A DNA stretch of 27,388 bases from Tagaea sp. (GTDB lineage: Bacteria; Pseudomonadota; Alphaproteobacteria; CACIAM-22H2): the NCBI GenBank assembly GCA_023653245.1, contig JAMNXK010000008.1:1-27388 (forward strand). Direction: 5' to 3'. Both the position numbers and the translations under genes were made by a program. Positions within the stretch are counted from its first letter, which is position 1. Each line of letters opens with the position of its first letter. Shown in pieces: positions 7,768-15,493 of this stretch. The notes beneath the pieces are model-generated. The model worked only from the letters and a program-made list of their open reading frames with translations, did no database searches and was not told the DNA's origin.

Positions 7768-8715
7768 ATGGGGCGTCTTGTGGCGAGGGAACGCGGTATC
7801 GGCAAAGATACGGAACGGCGACTGCACGGGATTTTTCCGATCGTGTCGTCGCCCTTCGCGAGCGACGGAAGCTTCGATCGCGCGTCGCTGCGCCGTTTGG
7901 CCGGGCACATCGCCGATAGCGGCGTGCAAGGGGCGGTGTATCCCGCGATCGCCAGCGAATTCGCGACGCTGACCGCCGACGAACGGCGCGAAGGGGTGGA
8001 GATCGTCGCACAAGCGCTGGCCGGTCGTATCGATCTGATCGTCGGTATCTCCGACGAGACTCCCGAATTGTCGGCCGGCCACGCGCGCCAAGCGGAGAAA
8101 CTCGGCGCCGCCGCCGTGATGCTGCTCGCACCGCGCTCGGTCGGCGCCGATGCGGCTGCGGTGACCGCGTTCTTCGCCGCCGCCTTGGGCGGCGTGGCAC
8201 TGCCGGTCGTGATGCAGAACGCACCGCCGCCGCTTGGATCTTCGCTGTCGGTCGAAACCGTGCGCGAGGTCTGCAAGCGCGTGCCCGCGATCCGCTACGT
8301 GAAGGAGGAAGTCGTTCCCTGCGGCCAGCGGGTGACGGCACTGCTCGCGGGCGTACCGGGCCTCGCGGGCGTGTTCGGCGGTGCTGGCGGACGGTTCGTG
8401 CTCGACGAGCTGGCGCGCGGGGCGGCGGGCTCGATGCCGGCCTGCGAAGCGGGCGAGCTGCACGCCGCCCTTTACGCCGCCTATCGCGCGGGTCGGATCG
8501 ACGAAGCGCGGCGGATATTCGATTCGCTGCTGCCACTGCTGAATCTCGGTGGTGCCTATCGCACGCCGATCACCAAGCATATCTTGGTCAAGCGCGGCCT
8601 GATCGCCCACGCGCATCATCGCGATTCCAATCCGATCCTCGATCGGTATGATCGCAACGAACTCGACGCGGTCTGGGACGGGCTGATGGCGAATATGAGT
8701 TTGCGGGCGGCATGA
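7768..8715 (+). CDS. Dihydrodipicolinate synthase/N-acetylneuraminate lyase family aldolase
   Basis: A class I aldolase-type TIM barrel of about 315 residues. Numbering from the upstream in-frame ATG at 7750, the Schiff-base lysine is K185 (RYVKEE). Two usual family features are changed: GTTGE is replaced by AIASE (66-70), and the region of the usual active-site tyrosine reads PVVMQNAPP. That excludes a true DapA and suggests a divergent 2-keto-3-deoxy sugar-acid aldolase or dehydratase making pyruvate plus an aldehyde. The start is uncertain: the ATG at 7750 lies in the promoter repeat, so 7768 is preferred, and GTG 7780 behind GGGG is possible. Its stop overlaps the next start (ATGA, 8712-8715), linking it to the IlvD-type dehydratase. 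Confidence 0.83.
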   Translation: MGRLVARERGIGKDTERRLHGIFPIVSSPFASDGSFDRASLRRLAGHIADSGVQGAVYPAIASEFATLTADERREGVEIVAQALAGRIDLIVGISDETPELSAGHARQAEKLGAAAVMLLAPRSVGADAAAVTAFFAAALGGVALPVVMQNAPPPLGSSLSVETVREVCKRVPAIRYVKEEVVPCGQRVTALLAGVPGLAGVFGGAGGRFVLDELARGAAGSMPACEAGELHAALYAAYRAGRIDEARRIFDSLLPLLNLGGAYRTPITKHILVKRGLIAHAHHRDSNPILDRYDRNELDAVWDGLMANMSLRAA

Positions 8716-10421
8716 CCAAACTTCGTTCCGCGCGCTGGTTCGATGCGCCGACGCGCATGGGCCACACCCATCGCCAGCGCATCTTGCAAGGCGGATTCGC
8801 GCGCGAGGATTTCACCGGCAAGCCCGTGGTCGCGATCCTATCTACCTGGAGCGATCTCAACCCTTGTCACGGGCATTTCCGCGAGCGCGCCGAGGACGTC
8901 AAGCGCGGCGTGTGGGAAGCGGGCGGATTTCCCGTCGAGATACCGGTGATGGCGCTGGGCGAGCCCTTCGTCAAACCCTCGGCCATGCTCTATCGCAATC
9001 TGCTGGCGATCCAGACCGAGGAGACGCTGCGCTGCCACCCGGTCGATGGCGCAGTCCTCATGGGCGGTTGCGACAAGACCACGCCGGGCCTGCTGCTGGG
9101 CGCGATCTCGATGAACCTGCCCGCGATCTTCCTGCCCGCCGGACCGATGCTGACGGGCCGCTGGCGCGGCGAAGCCTTGGGCAGCGGCACGGACACGACT
9201 AGAGCCTTCATGGATTGGAAGGCCGGCGTGTTGCCCGACGCGGCGTTCCAAGAGATGGAGGAAGCCGGTGCGCGCTCACCGGGCCATTGCATGACCATGG
9301 GTACCGCTTCGACCATGACCGCCTTGGCAGAAGCGATGGGCCTTTGCCTGCCCGGTGCGAGTTCCATTCCCGCCCCCGACAGCCGCCACCGCCATATGGC
9401 GGTACGCACTGGCCGCCGCGCAGTCGAGGCAATCCGCGAGAATCTTTGCATCCGAGATTTGACCGGCATGTCGGCCTTCCGCAACGCCATCGTCGCCTTG
9501 ATGGCGCTGGGCGGCTCGACCAACGCGGTCATCCATCTGATCGCGATGGCGCGCCGCGCGGGCCACGCCCTGACGCTGGATGAATTCGACCGCCTGTCGA
9601 AGCGCGTCCCCGTACTCGCCGATCTCCGACCGTCGGGCCGCTTCCTGATGGAGGATTTCTTCGAAGCGGGCGGGCTGCAAGGGCTGTTGGCACGTATCGC
9701 CGATCTGCTCGACGGCACTTCGCCTACCGTCACCGGCCGGCCGCTCGCCGAAGGCTACGCCGCGGCAAAGGTCTGGAGCGACGAAGTGATCCGCCCGCGT
9801 AACAAGCCGCTGCGCGAGTCGGGCGGCCTTGCGATCCTGCGCGGGAATCTCGCCCCCGACGGCGCCGTACTGAAAACCTCCGCCGCCACGCCGGCGCTGC
9901 TGCGCCATCGCGGTCGTGCGCTCGTGTTCGAAGGTTGGGCCGATTTCGCCGCGCGCGTCGACTCGCCCGATCTGCCGGTCGACGAGACCACCGTGATGGT
10001 GCTGCGCAATTGCGGGCCGTCGGGCGCTCCCGGCATGCCCGAATGGGGCATGATGCAAGTGCCCAAGAAACTGCTGGCGAAAGGCGTGCGCGATATCGTG
10101 CGCGTGTCCGACGCGCGGATGAGCGGCACGCATTTCGGCACGGTCGTGCTGCACGTCGCCCCGGAAGCCGCGCGCGGCGGCCCGTTGGCGCAGGTGCGCG
10201 ACGGCGACGAGATCGAACTCGACATCGACGCGCGGACGATCCGCCTGCTGGTCGCCGACGACGAACTCGCGCGCCGGCGCGTGTCCTGGCGGGCGCCGGC
10301 GCCCAAGCATACGCGCGGCTGGGCCAAACTCTATGCCGAACGGGTCGGACAAGCCGATCTTGGCGCCGATCTCGACTTCCTCGAAGATGGCCCGCCTTCC
10401 CCCGAACCGGAGATCAACTGA
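8712..10421 (+). CDS. IlvD/Edd family dehydratase (aldonate dehydratase-like)
   Basis: A 569-residue iron-sulfur dehydratase. The three cluster cysteines are visible: C52 (NPCHGH), C120 (GGCDKTTPG, with D121/K122) and C193 (GHCMTMGTAS). This is the pattern of the sugar-acid branch that includes L-arabinonate and D-xylonate dehydratases, which remove water from an aldonate to give a 2-keto-3-deoxy-aldonate. The C-terminal part has the conserved RNCGPSGAPGMPE and VSDARMSGTHFGT blocks. Length is normal for that branch. It is coupled by a 4-base overlap to the aldolase that would use its product, which strongly suggests consecutive steps. Dihydroxyacid dehydratase (IlvD) is less likely given the context. 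The exact sugar acid is not determinable. Confidence 0.9.
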   Translation: MTKLRSARWFDAPTRMGHTHRQRILQGGFAREDFTGKPVVAILSTWSDLNPCHGHFRERAEDVKRGVWEAGGFPVEIPVMALGEPFVKPSAMLYRNLLAIQTEETLRCHPVDGAVLMGGCDKTTPGLLLGAISMNLPAIFLPAGPMLTGRWRGEALGSGTDTTRAFMDWKAGVLPDAAFQEMEEAGARSPGHCMTMGTASTMTALAEAMGLCLPGASSIPAPDSRHRHMAVRTGRRAVEAIRENLCIRDLTGMSAFRNAIVALMALGGSTNAVIHLIAMARRAGHALTLDEFDRLSKRVPVLADLRPSGRFLMEDFFEAGGLQGLLARIADLLDGTSPTVTGRPLAEGYAAAKVWSDEVIRPRNKPLRESGGLAILRGNLAPDGAVLKTSAATPALLRHRGRALVFEGWADFAARVDSPDLPVDETTVMVLRNCGPSGAPGMPEWGMMQVPKKLLAKGVRDIVRVSDARMSGTHFGTVVLHVAPEAARGGPLAQVRDGDEIELDIDARTIRLLVADDELARRRVSWRAPAPKHTRGWAKLYAERVGQADLGADLDFLEDGPPSPEPEIN

Positions 10422-10422
10422 C

Positions 10423-11139
10423 ATGGCCCCTCGTGCGGCCGCCGCGAAGCTGCCCGACGTCGCGGGCCCGGTCGAAGAAGCCGACCGCATCTACGACGCG
10501 CTGAGGATCGCCATCCGCGATGGCGAGGTGGCGCCCGGGCGGCGCCTCGCCTCCGAACGCAAACTCGCCGAAGATCTTGCCGCCCCGCGCACCGCCGTGC
10601 GCCGGGCCTTGCAACGCCTCTCGGCCGAAGGATTGGTGGAGCGCGGGATCGGCCGCGCGGGCAGCCGCGTGCGCCAAACCGAGGAGGTACAAGCCGCCAC
10701 GACCGCGCGCGCGGCTAGTCCGCAGGATGTTCTGGAAGCGCGTTGGGCGTTCGAGCCGGGCCTGGTGCCGCTTATCATTGCCCGCGCGACCGAGGACGAT
10801 TTTCTGGCCATGGAACGCATGCTCGACCGGATGGAAAAGGCCGCGACCCAACAGGAGTTCCGCGAGTGCGGCTACGGCTTCCATCTCGAACTCGCGCGTG
10901 CCACGCGCAATCCACTGCTGGTCGATATGTTCGAGCACATCGTCGAAGCCCGTGCGCGTGCCGGCTGGGGGCGCCTCGTCTCGCTCAACGCCACGCCCGA
11001 GCAGCGCACGGCGCAGATCGGCCGCAATCGCAAAGTCGTCGACGCGCTTCGCCAACGCGATGGCGCCGCCGCCGCCGCCGCTTTGCGAGACCATCTCGCG
11101 CGCATGCTCGACGAAATCGCCCGGGGCCCCCGTGCGTGA
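10423..11139 (+). CDS. GntR family (FadR/FCD subfamily) transcriptional regulator
   Basis: A 238-residue regulator starting one base after the dehydratase stop. A winged helix-turn-helix spans about residues 20-85 (LASERKLAEDLAAPRTAVRR), and an all-helical FCD ligand domain about 100-230. Of the usual FCD metal ligands only H154 (GFHLELA) and H224 (RDHLARM) remain: the aspartate position is G150 and the middle histidine (normally E-H-R) is N202 in RNRK. It may therefore bind its effector without metal. Being last in the aldolase-dehydratase operon, it most likely controls module A through the 7664-7767 region, with a sugar acid or keto-acid intermediate as effector. Target and effector are inferred. 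Confidence 0.87.
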   Translation: MAPRAAAAKLPDVAGPVEEADRIYDALRIAIRDGEVAPGRRLASERKLAEDLAAPRTAVRRALQRLSAEGLVERGIGRAGSRVRQTEEVQAATTARAASPQDVLEARWAFEPGLVPLIIARATEDDFLAMERMLDRMEKAATQQEFRECGYGFHLELARATRNPLLVDMFEHIVEARARAGWGRLVSLNATPEQRTAQIGRNRKVVDALRQRDGAAAAAALRDHLARMLDEIARGPRA

Positions 11140-11156
11140 CCGCGATCAAGACTTGC

Positions 11157-11186
11157 GCTGGCGAACGACGAGCCTCCTTCGCCAGC
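11157..11186 (+). terminator. Hairpin after the GntR gene, possible weak terminator
   Basis: A perfect 9-bp stem, GCTGGCGAA (11157-11165) with TTCGCCAGC (11178-11186), 12-base loop, 17 bases after the regulator stop. The position fits the end of the aldolase-dehydratase-regulator operon, but no T-run follows, so termination may be weak or Rho-assisted. Confidence 0.4.
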
Positions 11187-11232
11187 CCGCGCGTATGTGC
11201 TTGTCGTTCAATTCCGGTTTTGGTTTTGGAGG

Positions 11233-11277
11233 TGGTGGGCGATGCAGGGCTCGAACCGACGACCCGGTGATCAAGAG
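11233..11277 (-). pseudogene. 3' half of a tRNA (Lys(CTT)-like), severed at the anticodon loop
   Basis: Read on the minus strand: loop CTCTTGA (11277-11271), anticodon-stem 3' strand TCACC (11270-11266), variable GGGTC, T-arm GTCGG/TTCGAGC/CCTGC (11260-11244), acceptor strand ATCGCCC (11243-11237), discriminator A and encoded CCA (11235-11233). The T-stem has one mismatch, the base after the anticodon is G, and nothing to the right can supply the missing GGTGA strand or a D-arm. It is therefore a non-functional remnant broken at the anticodon loop. The best match is tRNA-Lys(CTT); Val-type 3' ends are similar, so the identity is tentative. Such a 3' half is the usual footprint left by integrases that use tRNA genes. 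Confidence 0.68.
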
Positions 11278-11431
11278 AGCCCAGGAAATCGCGGCCCCTC
11301 AATCGCTTGGCCGGTAGGCCCTGGGGCCTCGACGGCGCCCGCCGCGTGGAGTTTCCGAACTCGGCGGACCGGCGCGGGCCGCTGCCGTTTGGTATGCCCG
11401 CTCGATCGGACAACGGGGTAAAGTCGGGGGC

Positions 11432-12379
11432 ATGACGGCGAATACGACGAAAGCGGGCTTCGCACTCAGCTTGCCGCACGACGATTGGGACTGGCTGGTC
11501 GGCGCGCGTCCCGCCGAGATCGAGCCGATCCGCATCGCGCCGGACTGGCGCGATCTCGCGCCATTGGCCGAGCTCGACGCGCTGGTCGTCGGCACGCAAA
11601 TTGTGCCCTTGGCCGTTCTCGATGCGGCGCCGAATTTGCGGCTCGTGCAGCGCTGGGGAACGGGGACAGACAATCTCGACCGCGCGGCATTGCGAGCCCG
11701 GGGCCTCGCCGTGGCGGAACTGCCCGGCGTCAACGCGCGCAGCGTCGCCGAATTCGGACTGCTCGCGATCCTGTCGCTGTTGCGCCACGCGCCGGACATC
11801 GCGGTCGCGTGGTCGCGCGGCGAATGGAACGCGGGCCGCGCGGACGTCCCGCCGCGGCGCCTGACCGGCAAGACAATCGGGTTGCTCGGCTTCGGGGCGA
11901 TCGGCCGGGATTTGGCGCGTTTGCTGCGGCCGTTCGACGCGGAGATTCTATTCCACGATCTGCGCGCGCCCGAACCGCCGGAACCCGGAATCCGCGGGCC
12001 GTTGCCGAAGAACGAGATTCTGCGCCGCGCGGACGTCGTGTTCGTATCGCTGCCGTCGAACGCGGCCACGCGCGGCGCCGTCGGCGGAGACGAGCTTGCG
12101 CTCATGAAACCGACGGCGATCCTCGTTTCGGTCGCGCGTGCCGACGTCATCGACGAAGCTGCGGTGCGAGCGGCCGTCCGCGCGGGAAGCTTGGCCGCCG
12201 CAAGCTTCGACTGCCACGCGCGCGAGCCGTTGGCACGCGAAGCGATGTTCCATCAGCCGGGAGTTTTCGCCACACCGCATATCGGCGGCGCCTCGCGCGA
12301 GGGGTTCGAGGCATTGGTCGCGGCCTGCTACGCCAGCATCGCCGCCCATTGCGGGGCGAAGCGACCGCCGTCCGGCTGA
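11432..12379 (+). CDS. D-isomer specific 2-hydroxyacid dehydrogenase, NAD-binding
   Basis: A 315-residue oxidoreductase of the D-lactate/phosphoglycerate/glyoxylate reductase family. The substrate-binding N-terminal part carries WGTGTDNLD and VAEFGLLAILSLLR. The Rossmann motif GFGAIG is at 153-158 with D176 (HDLR) choosing NAD. The catalytic triad is R236 (SVARAD), E265 (HAREPL) and H283 (TPHIGGAS). It interconverts a 2-keto acid and a D-2-hydroxy acid in the cytoplasm. It stands alone, to the right of the tRNA remnant and convergent (21-base gap) with a binding-protein gene, so its pathway is unclear. It might reduce hydroxypyruvate- or glyoxylate-type products of sugar-acid breakdown; that is only a guess. 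Confidence 0.87.
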   Translation: MTANTTKAGFALSLPHDDWDWLVGARPAEIEPIRIAPDWRDLAPLAELDALVVGTQIVPLAVLDAAPNLRLVQRWGTGTDNLDRAALRARGLAVAELPGVNARSVAEFGLLAILSLLRHAPDIAVAWSRGEWNAGRADVPPRRLTGKTIGLLGFGAIGRDLARLLRPFDAEILFHDLRAPEPPEPGIRGPLPKNEILRRADVVFVSLPSNAATRGAVGGDELALMKPTAILVSVARADVIDEAAVRAAVRAGSLAAASFDCHAREPLAREAMFHQPGVFATPHIGGASREGFEALVAACYASIAAHCGAKRPPSG

Positions 12380-12400
12380 ACTGAACGGCTGCGCCTCGGC

Positions 12401-13669
12401 TCAACCCGCCAACAGGGGTTGGACCCGGTTGCGCGCGGCCGTCATCGCGGCTTGCGGCTCCTTGCGGCCGAGCAACGCCAAGCCCAGTTCTTCGCTCAGC
12501 GCGTCCGTCGCGCGCTGGGCGTTGGGGAAGTTCGGCGTGATGAGCCGCGCGGTCGCCAGGGCCGCGCGCTCGGCCGCCGCGTAGGGCAGCATCTCGCGCA
12601 AGCGCCGGTCTTCGTAGGCCGAGGGCCGGACCGGTCCGTTGCCGTTGAGGGCCGCCAGCACGGTGCTTTCGGGAAGGCTCAGATGCTTGAGCAGGCTCCA
12701 AGCCAGCGGCTTGTTGCGCGCGTTGCGCGGGATCGCCATCGCCCACACGGACGTCTTCGCGGGCATCGGCTGCCCGTTGACGCCCAACGGCAGCGGCACG
12801 GGCAGGATCTTGCCGGGGAACTTGCTCGATCGCGGATCGTTGAAGGGCACGTAGCGGCCGAAGGGCGTGTTGGTCATCGCCGCACGGCCTTGCTGCATGA
12901 AGGTGATCACGTCCTCGACCTTCAGGCTCGTGATGTTGCGTGGCAGCACATTCTTGCGCACAAGATCGCGCAGGACCGTCACGCCGCGCACGGCCTCGGG
13001 GCGGTCGATTTCGATCCGCATGTCGCTGGTGATGAACTCGCCGCCGAAGCCGCGGATCCAGTCGAGCGCGCAAGCGAGATCGTCCATGGGGAAGACGAAG
13101 CCGTAAACGCGCGACCCGTCCGGCCGGTCGAAGCTCAACCGCTCGGCGATCTGCGCCATCTCTTCGATCGTGCGCGGCGACTGGGCGACGCCGCGCTCGG
13201 CGAAGATATCGGCGTTGTAGAACAAGCCGTGCGTCGCGTGCCGGTAGGGCATGGCGCGCAGCGTGCCTTCGTAGGTGTGGGTCGCGAGCAAAGCGCTCGG
13301 CACCTCATCGAAACCCGGGATCGGATCGCGGGCTTGCCATTCGCGGACATCCTCGAACAGCCGCGCCGATTGGGGCGACAAATGGCCGTTGAGCACGAAC
13401 GCGAGCTGGATACCCGCCTCCGACAGGCTCGCCTCGCGCAGCGCGCGCTCGTTCGCCGCGTCGATGCCGAAGGTCAGCCATTCGAGCGTGGCGTTGTTGG
13501 CCGCCGCCCAGGAAGCGGTGACGTCCCCGCTTTGGCCCGTGGTCGCCACATTGCGATGGACCGCGTGCGAGACGATCGTCACGCGCTGTTGCTGCTGGGC
13601 GAATGCCGGCAGGCTGAGCGCGCCGGCAAGGCCCGCCGTCCCGAGAATTGCGTCGCGTCTGGTCAGCAT
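12401..13669 (-). CDS. Carbohydrate ABC transporter substrate-binding protein, paralogue 1
   Basis: A 422-residue exported family-1 binding protein. The N-terminus MLTRRDAILGTAGLAGAL carries a Tat-like twin arginine and ends PAFA before the mature QQQ. It is transcribed alone, behind GGGAGG and a good promoter at 13699-13726. It is a clear paralogue of the 17209-18483 product, sharing blocks such as REWQARDPIPGF, MPYRHATHGL, AERLSFDRPDG, DWIRGFGG, PFGR and LAALNGNGPVRPS in the same order. It has no permease of its own nearby, so it most likely feeds the permease pair at 15490-17212 with a related but different ligand. The ligand is unknown. Confidence 0.88.
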   Translation of the reverse strand: MLTRRDAILGTAGLAGALSLPAFAQQQQRVTIVSHAVHRNVATTGQSGDVTASWAAANNATLEWLTFGIDAANERALREASLSEAGIQLAFVLNGHLSPQSARLFEDVREWQARDPIPGFDEVPSALLATHTYEGTLRAMPYRHATHGLFYNADIFAERGVAQSPRTIEEMAQIAERLSFDRPDGSRVYGFVFPMDDLACALDWIRGFGGEFITSDMRIEIDRPEAVRGVTVLRDLVRKNVLPRNITSLKVEDVITFMQQGRAAMTNTPFGRYVPFNDPRSSKFPGKILPVPLPLGVNGQPMPAKTSVWAMAIPRNARNKPLAWSLLKHLSLPESTVLAALNGNGPVRPSAYEDRRLREMLPYAAAERAALATARLITPNFPNAQRATDALSEELGLALLGRKEPQAAMTAARNRVQPLLAG

Positions 13670-13698
13670 TCTGTTCCTCCCTCGTTTTGGTTGGCGTC

Positions 13699-13726
13699 AG
13701 AATACTGCTGTTCGGACAAATGTCAA
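13699..13726 (-). promoter_or_regulatory. Sigma70-type promoter of the paralogue-1 binding-protein gene
   Basis: On the minus strand a perfect -35 TTGACA (13726-13721) is followed after 16 bases by TATTCT (13704-13699, four of six). Transcription would start near 13692, giving a leader of about 23 bases with the GGGAGG ribosome site before the ATG at 13669. Confidence 0.55.
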
Positions 13727-13737
13727 CGTTGTAAGTT
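13721..13737. promoter_or_regulatory. Candidate operator, copy 1 of a motif shared by two module B control regions
   Basis: TGTCAACGTTGTAAGTT matches TGTCAAGCTTGCAATTT at 19298-19314 in 13 of 17 bases. It contains the 8-bp palindrome CAACGTTG (13724-13731) and covers the -35 box of the binding-protein promoter. A repressor here would block that promoter and could also affect the divergent GMC gene. The GntR protein at 18510-19268 is the likely reader; this is inference. Confidence 0.42.
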
Positions 13738-13771
13738 AATGATGAAGTTGCCTGATCTGCCTGGGGTTCAA

Positions 13772-15493
13772 ATGGACAGCCTTGATGCCTTCGACTACCT
13801 CATTGTCGGCGGTGGATCGGCCGGCTGCGTGCTCGCCGGGCGCCTGTCGGCCTGCGGCCGCTACCAGGTGGGCTTGCTCGAAGCCGGGCCCGACACGCCG
13901 CCCGAGGAAATGCCCGAAGCGATCGTGGCCGAGCAGTATCTCCCCGACTACTTCGACCCGAGCCGCTACTGGACCGGCCTGGGCGTCCATCGCGATCCCG
14001 TCGGCAACCGCTCGATGGCGGAGATCGCCGCGCGCGCGGCGCCTGCGCGCTACGAACAAGCGCGGGTGATGGGCGGCGGATCGAGCGTCAACGGTCAAGT
14101 AGCCTTGCGCGGGATTCCCGCCGACTACGACGAGTGGGCGCGCTCGGGTGCGGCGGGCTGGAGCTGGCGCGAGTGCCTGCCGTACTTCCGCAAACTCGAA
14201 CGCGACATGGATTTCGCGGGCGAACTGCATGGCCGCGACGGGCCGATCCCGATCCGCCGAACCTTCCCCAAAGATTGGGGCGGGTTCGCGCTCGCCTTGC
14301 GCGACGCGCTCGCCCAAGCCGGCGTGCCGTACCGCGACGACGCCAACGCCGAGCCGGACGACGGGTGTTTTCCGTTCCCGCGCAACAACGTCTATGGCCG
14401 CCGGGTCACGACGGCGATGGCCTATCTCGACAACGCCGCGCGGATGCGCCCGAATTTGCGCGTGATCCCGAACGCGCTCGTCGAGCGCATCGAGTTCGAC
14501 GGACGCCGCGCCGCGGCCGTGTTGGCGCGGCTCGACGGCGTGCCCGCGCGTTTGAAGGCGCGCGAGATCGTCGTCTGCGCCGGCGCGATCCATTCGCCGG
14601 CGTTGCTGTTGCGCTCCGGCCTCGGACCGGCCGACGAACTCGCGGAACTCGGCATCGTGCCGGTCGCCGACCTGCCGGGCGTGGGCCGGAACCTTCAGGA
14701 TCATCCGCTGGTCGGGATCGGCGCGCATCTCAAACCCGAGGGCCGGATGCGCCGGCGGGTGAGCAATCCCTTCCTGATCTACGCGCGCTTCTCGTCGGGC
14801 CTGGAGGATTGTCCGCGCCAAGACATGAAGATTTCCCTGGCCAACCGCTTCGACCCCAGCCCGATCGGCGAGCAGTTCGCGGTCGTGCGCGTGGGGCCGG
14901 ACAAGGCGTTCTCGCGCGGCTATGTCCGGCTCAAGAGCGCCGACCCGCTCGACGAGCCTTTCGTCGCGTTCAATCTGCTCGGCGACTGGCGGGATCGCCG
15001 GCGCATGCGCGACGGCGTGCGGTTTGTCCATCGCTTGCTGACGTCCGCGCCGGTCGGCGCGGTCAGCGACAAGATCTTCGTCGGCGCCTATACGGACCTG
15101 CTCCGCAAACTGCGCGCCGGCGGACCCGCGGGGCGCGCGATGCTGTCGCTCGGCGCGGCCGCGCTCGACTCCGGCGCCGTCGCGCGCGAAGCCATCCTGC
15201 GCTTCGCGTTCCCGCGCGGCGACACGATCCACGCCATGGCGGTCGACGACGACCTGCTCGACGCGTGGGTCGCCGAAACCGTGTTGGGCAATTGGCACGC
15301 CTGCGGCACGTGCCGCATGGGCGCCGCCGACGATCCCGCCGCAGCGGTCGATCCGCGCGGCCGGGTCCGAGCGGTCGAGGGCTTGCGCGTGGCGGACGCC
15401 TCGATCATGCCCACCGTGCCGCGCGCCAACACCAACATTTCGACGATCATGATCGGCGAAAAGATCGCCGATCATATCCTGAAGGACGACTAG
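13772..15493 (+). CDS. GMC family FAD-dependent oxidoreductase (choline dehydrogenase-like)
   Basis: A 573-residue flavoprotein. The FAD motif GGGSAG is at 14-19 with E38 closing beta-2. The GMC signature ARVMGGGSSVNG lies around 97-107, and the second signature GAIHSPALLLRSGLG at 271-285. The catalytic pair is H509 (NWHACGTCRMG) and probably N555 (RANTNIST), as in choline oxidase-type members. It would oxidise an alcohol or sugar hydroxyl and pass electrons to the respiratory chain or oxygen. The start at 13772 is chosen for GGGG five bases upstream and the normal N-terminus MDSLDAFDYLIVGGG; ATGs at 13739 and 13742 are alternatives without a ribosome site. It diverges from binding protein 1 and ends on the same CTAG as the convergent permease. 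The substrate is unknown. Confidence 0.9.
   Translation: MDSLDAFDYLIVGGGSAGCVLAGRLSACGRYQVGLLEAGPDTPPEEMPEAIVAEQYLPDYFDPSRYWTGLGVHRDPVGNRSMAEIAARAAPARYEQARVMGGGSSVNGQVALRGIPADYDEWARSGAAGWSWRECLPYFRKLERDMDFAGELHGRDGPIPIRRTFPKDWGGFALALRDALAQAGVPYRDDANAEPDDGCFPFPRNNVYGRRVTTAMAYLDNAARMRPNLRVIPNALVERIEFDGRRAAAVLARLDGVPARLKAREIVVCAGAIHSPALLLRSGLGPADELAELGIVPVADLPGVGRNLQDHPLVGIGAHLKPEGRMRRRVSNPFLIYARFSSGLEDCPRQDMKISLANRFDPSPIGEQFAVVRVGPDKAFSRGYVRLKSADPLDEPFVAFNLLGDWRDRRRMRDGVRFVHRLLTSAPVGAVSDKIFVGAYTDLLRKLRAGGPAGRAMLSLGAAALDSGAVAREAILRFAFPRGDTIHAMAVDDDLLDAWVAETVLGNWHACGTCRMGAADDPAAAVDPRGRVRAVEGLRVADASIMPTVPRANTNISTIMIGEKIADHILKDD

Noticed and set aside
7664..8536. Upstream extension of the ABC ATPase to 646 residues
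   Set aside because: It crosses the AT-rich divergent promoter region and the opposite-strand aldolase; the ATPase N-terminus at 7663 is canonical.
11316..11329. Palindrome AGGCCC-tg-GGGCCT near the tRNA remnant as an attachment-site element
   Set aside because: Short GC-only palindromes are frequent at this base composition and nothing else supports it.
11197..11421. Small frame with MQGSNRRPGDQES-like peptide, and the minus-strand frame with HRVVGSSPAS
   Set aside because: These are translations of the tRNA 3' half, a well-known source of false protein calls.
12419..13771. Long plus-strand open frame in front of the GMC gene, giving a 1024-residue fusion
   Set aside because: It lies antisense to the binding protein at 12401-13669, is Arg/Gly-rich without domains, and the real GMC N-terminus with FAD motif and ribosome site begins at 13772.
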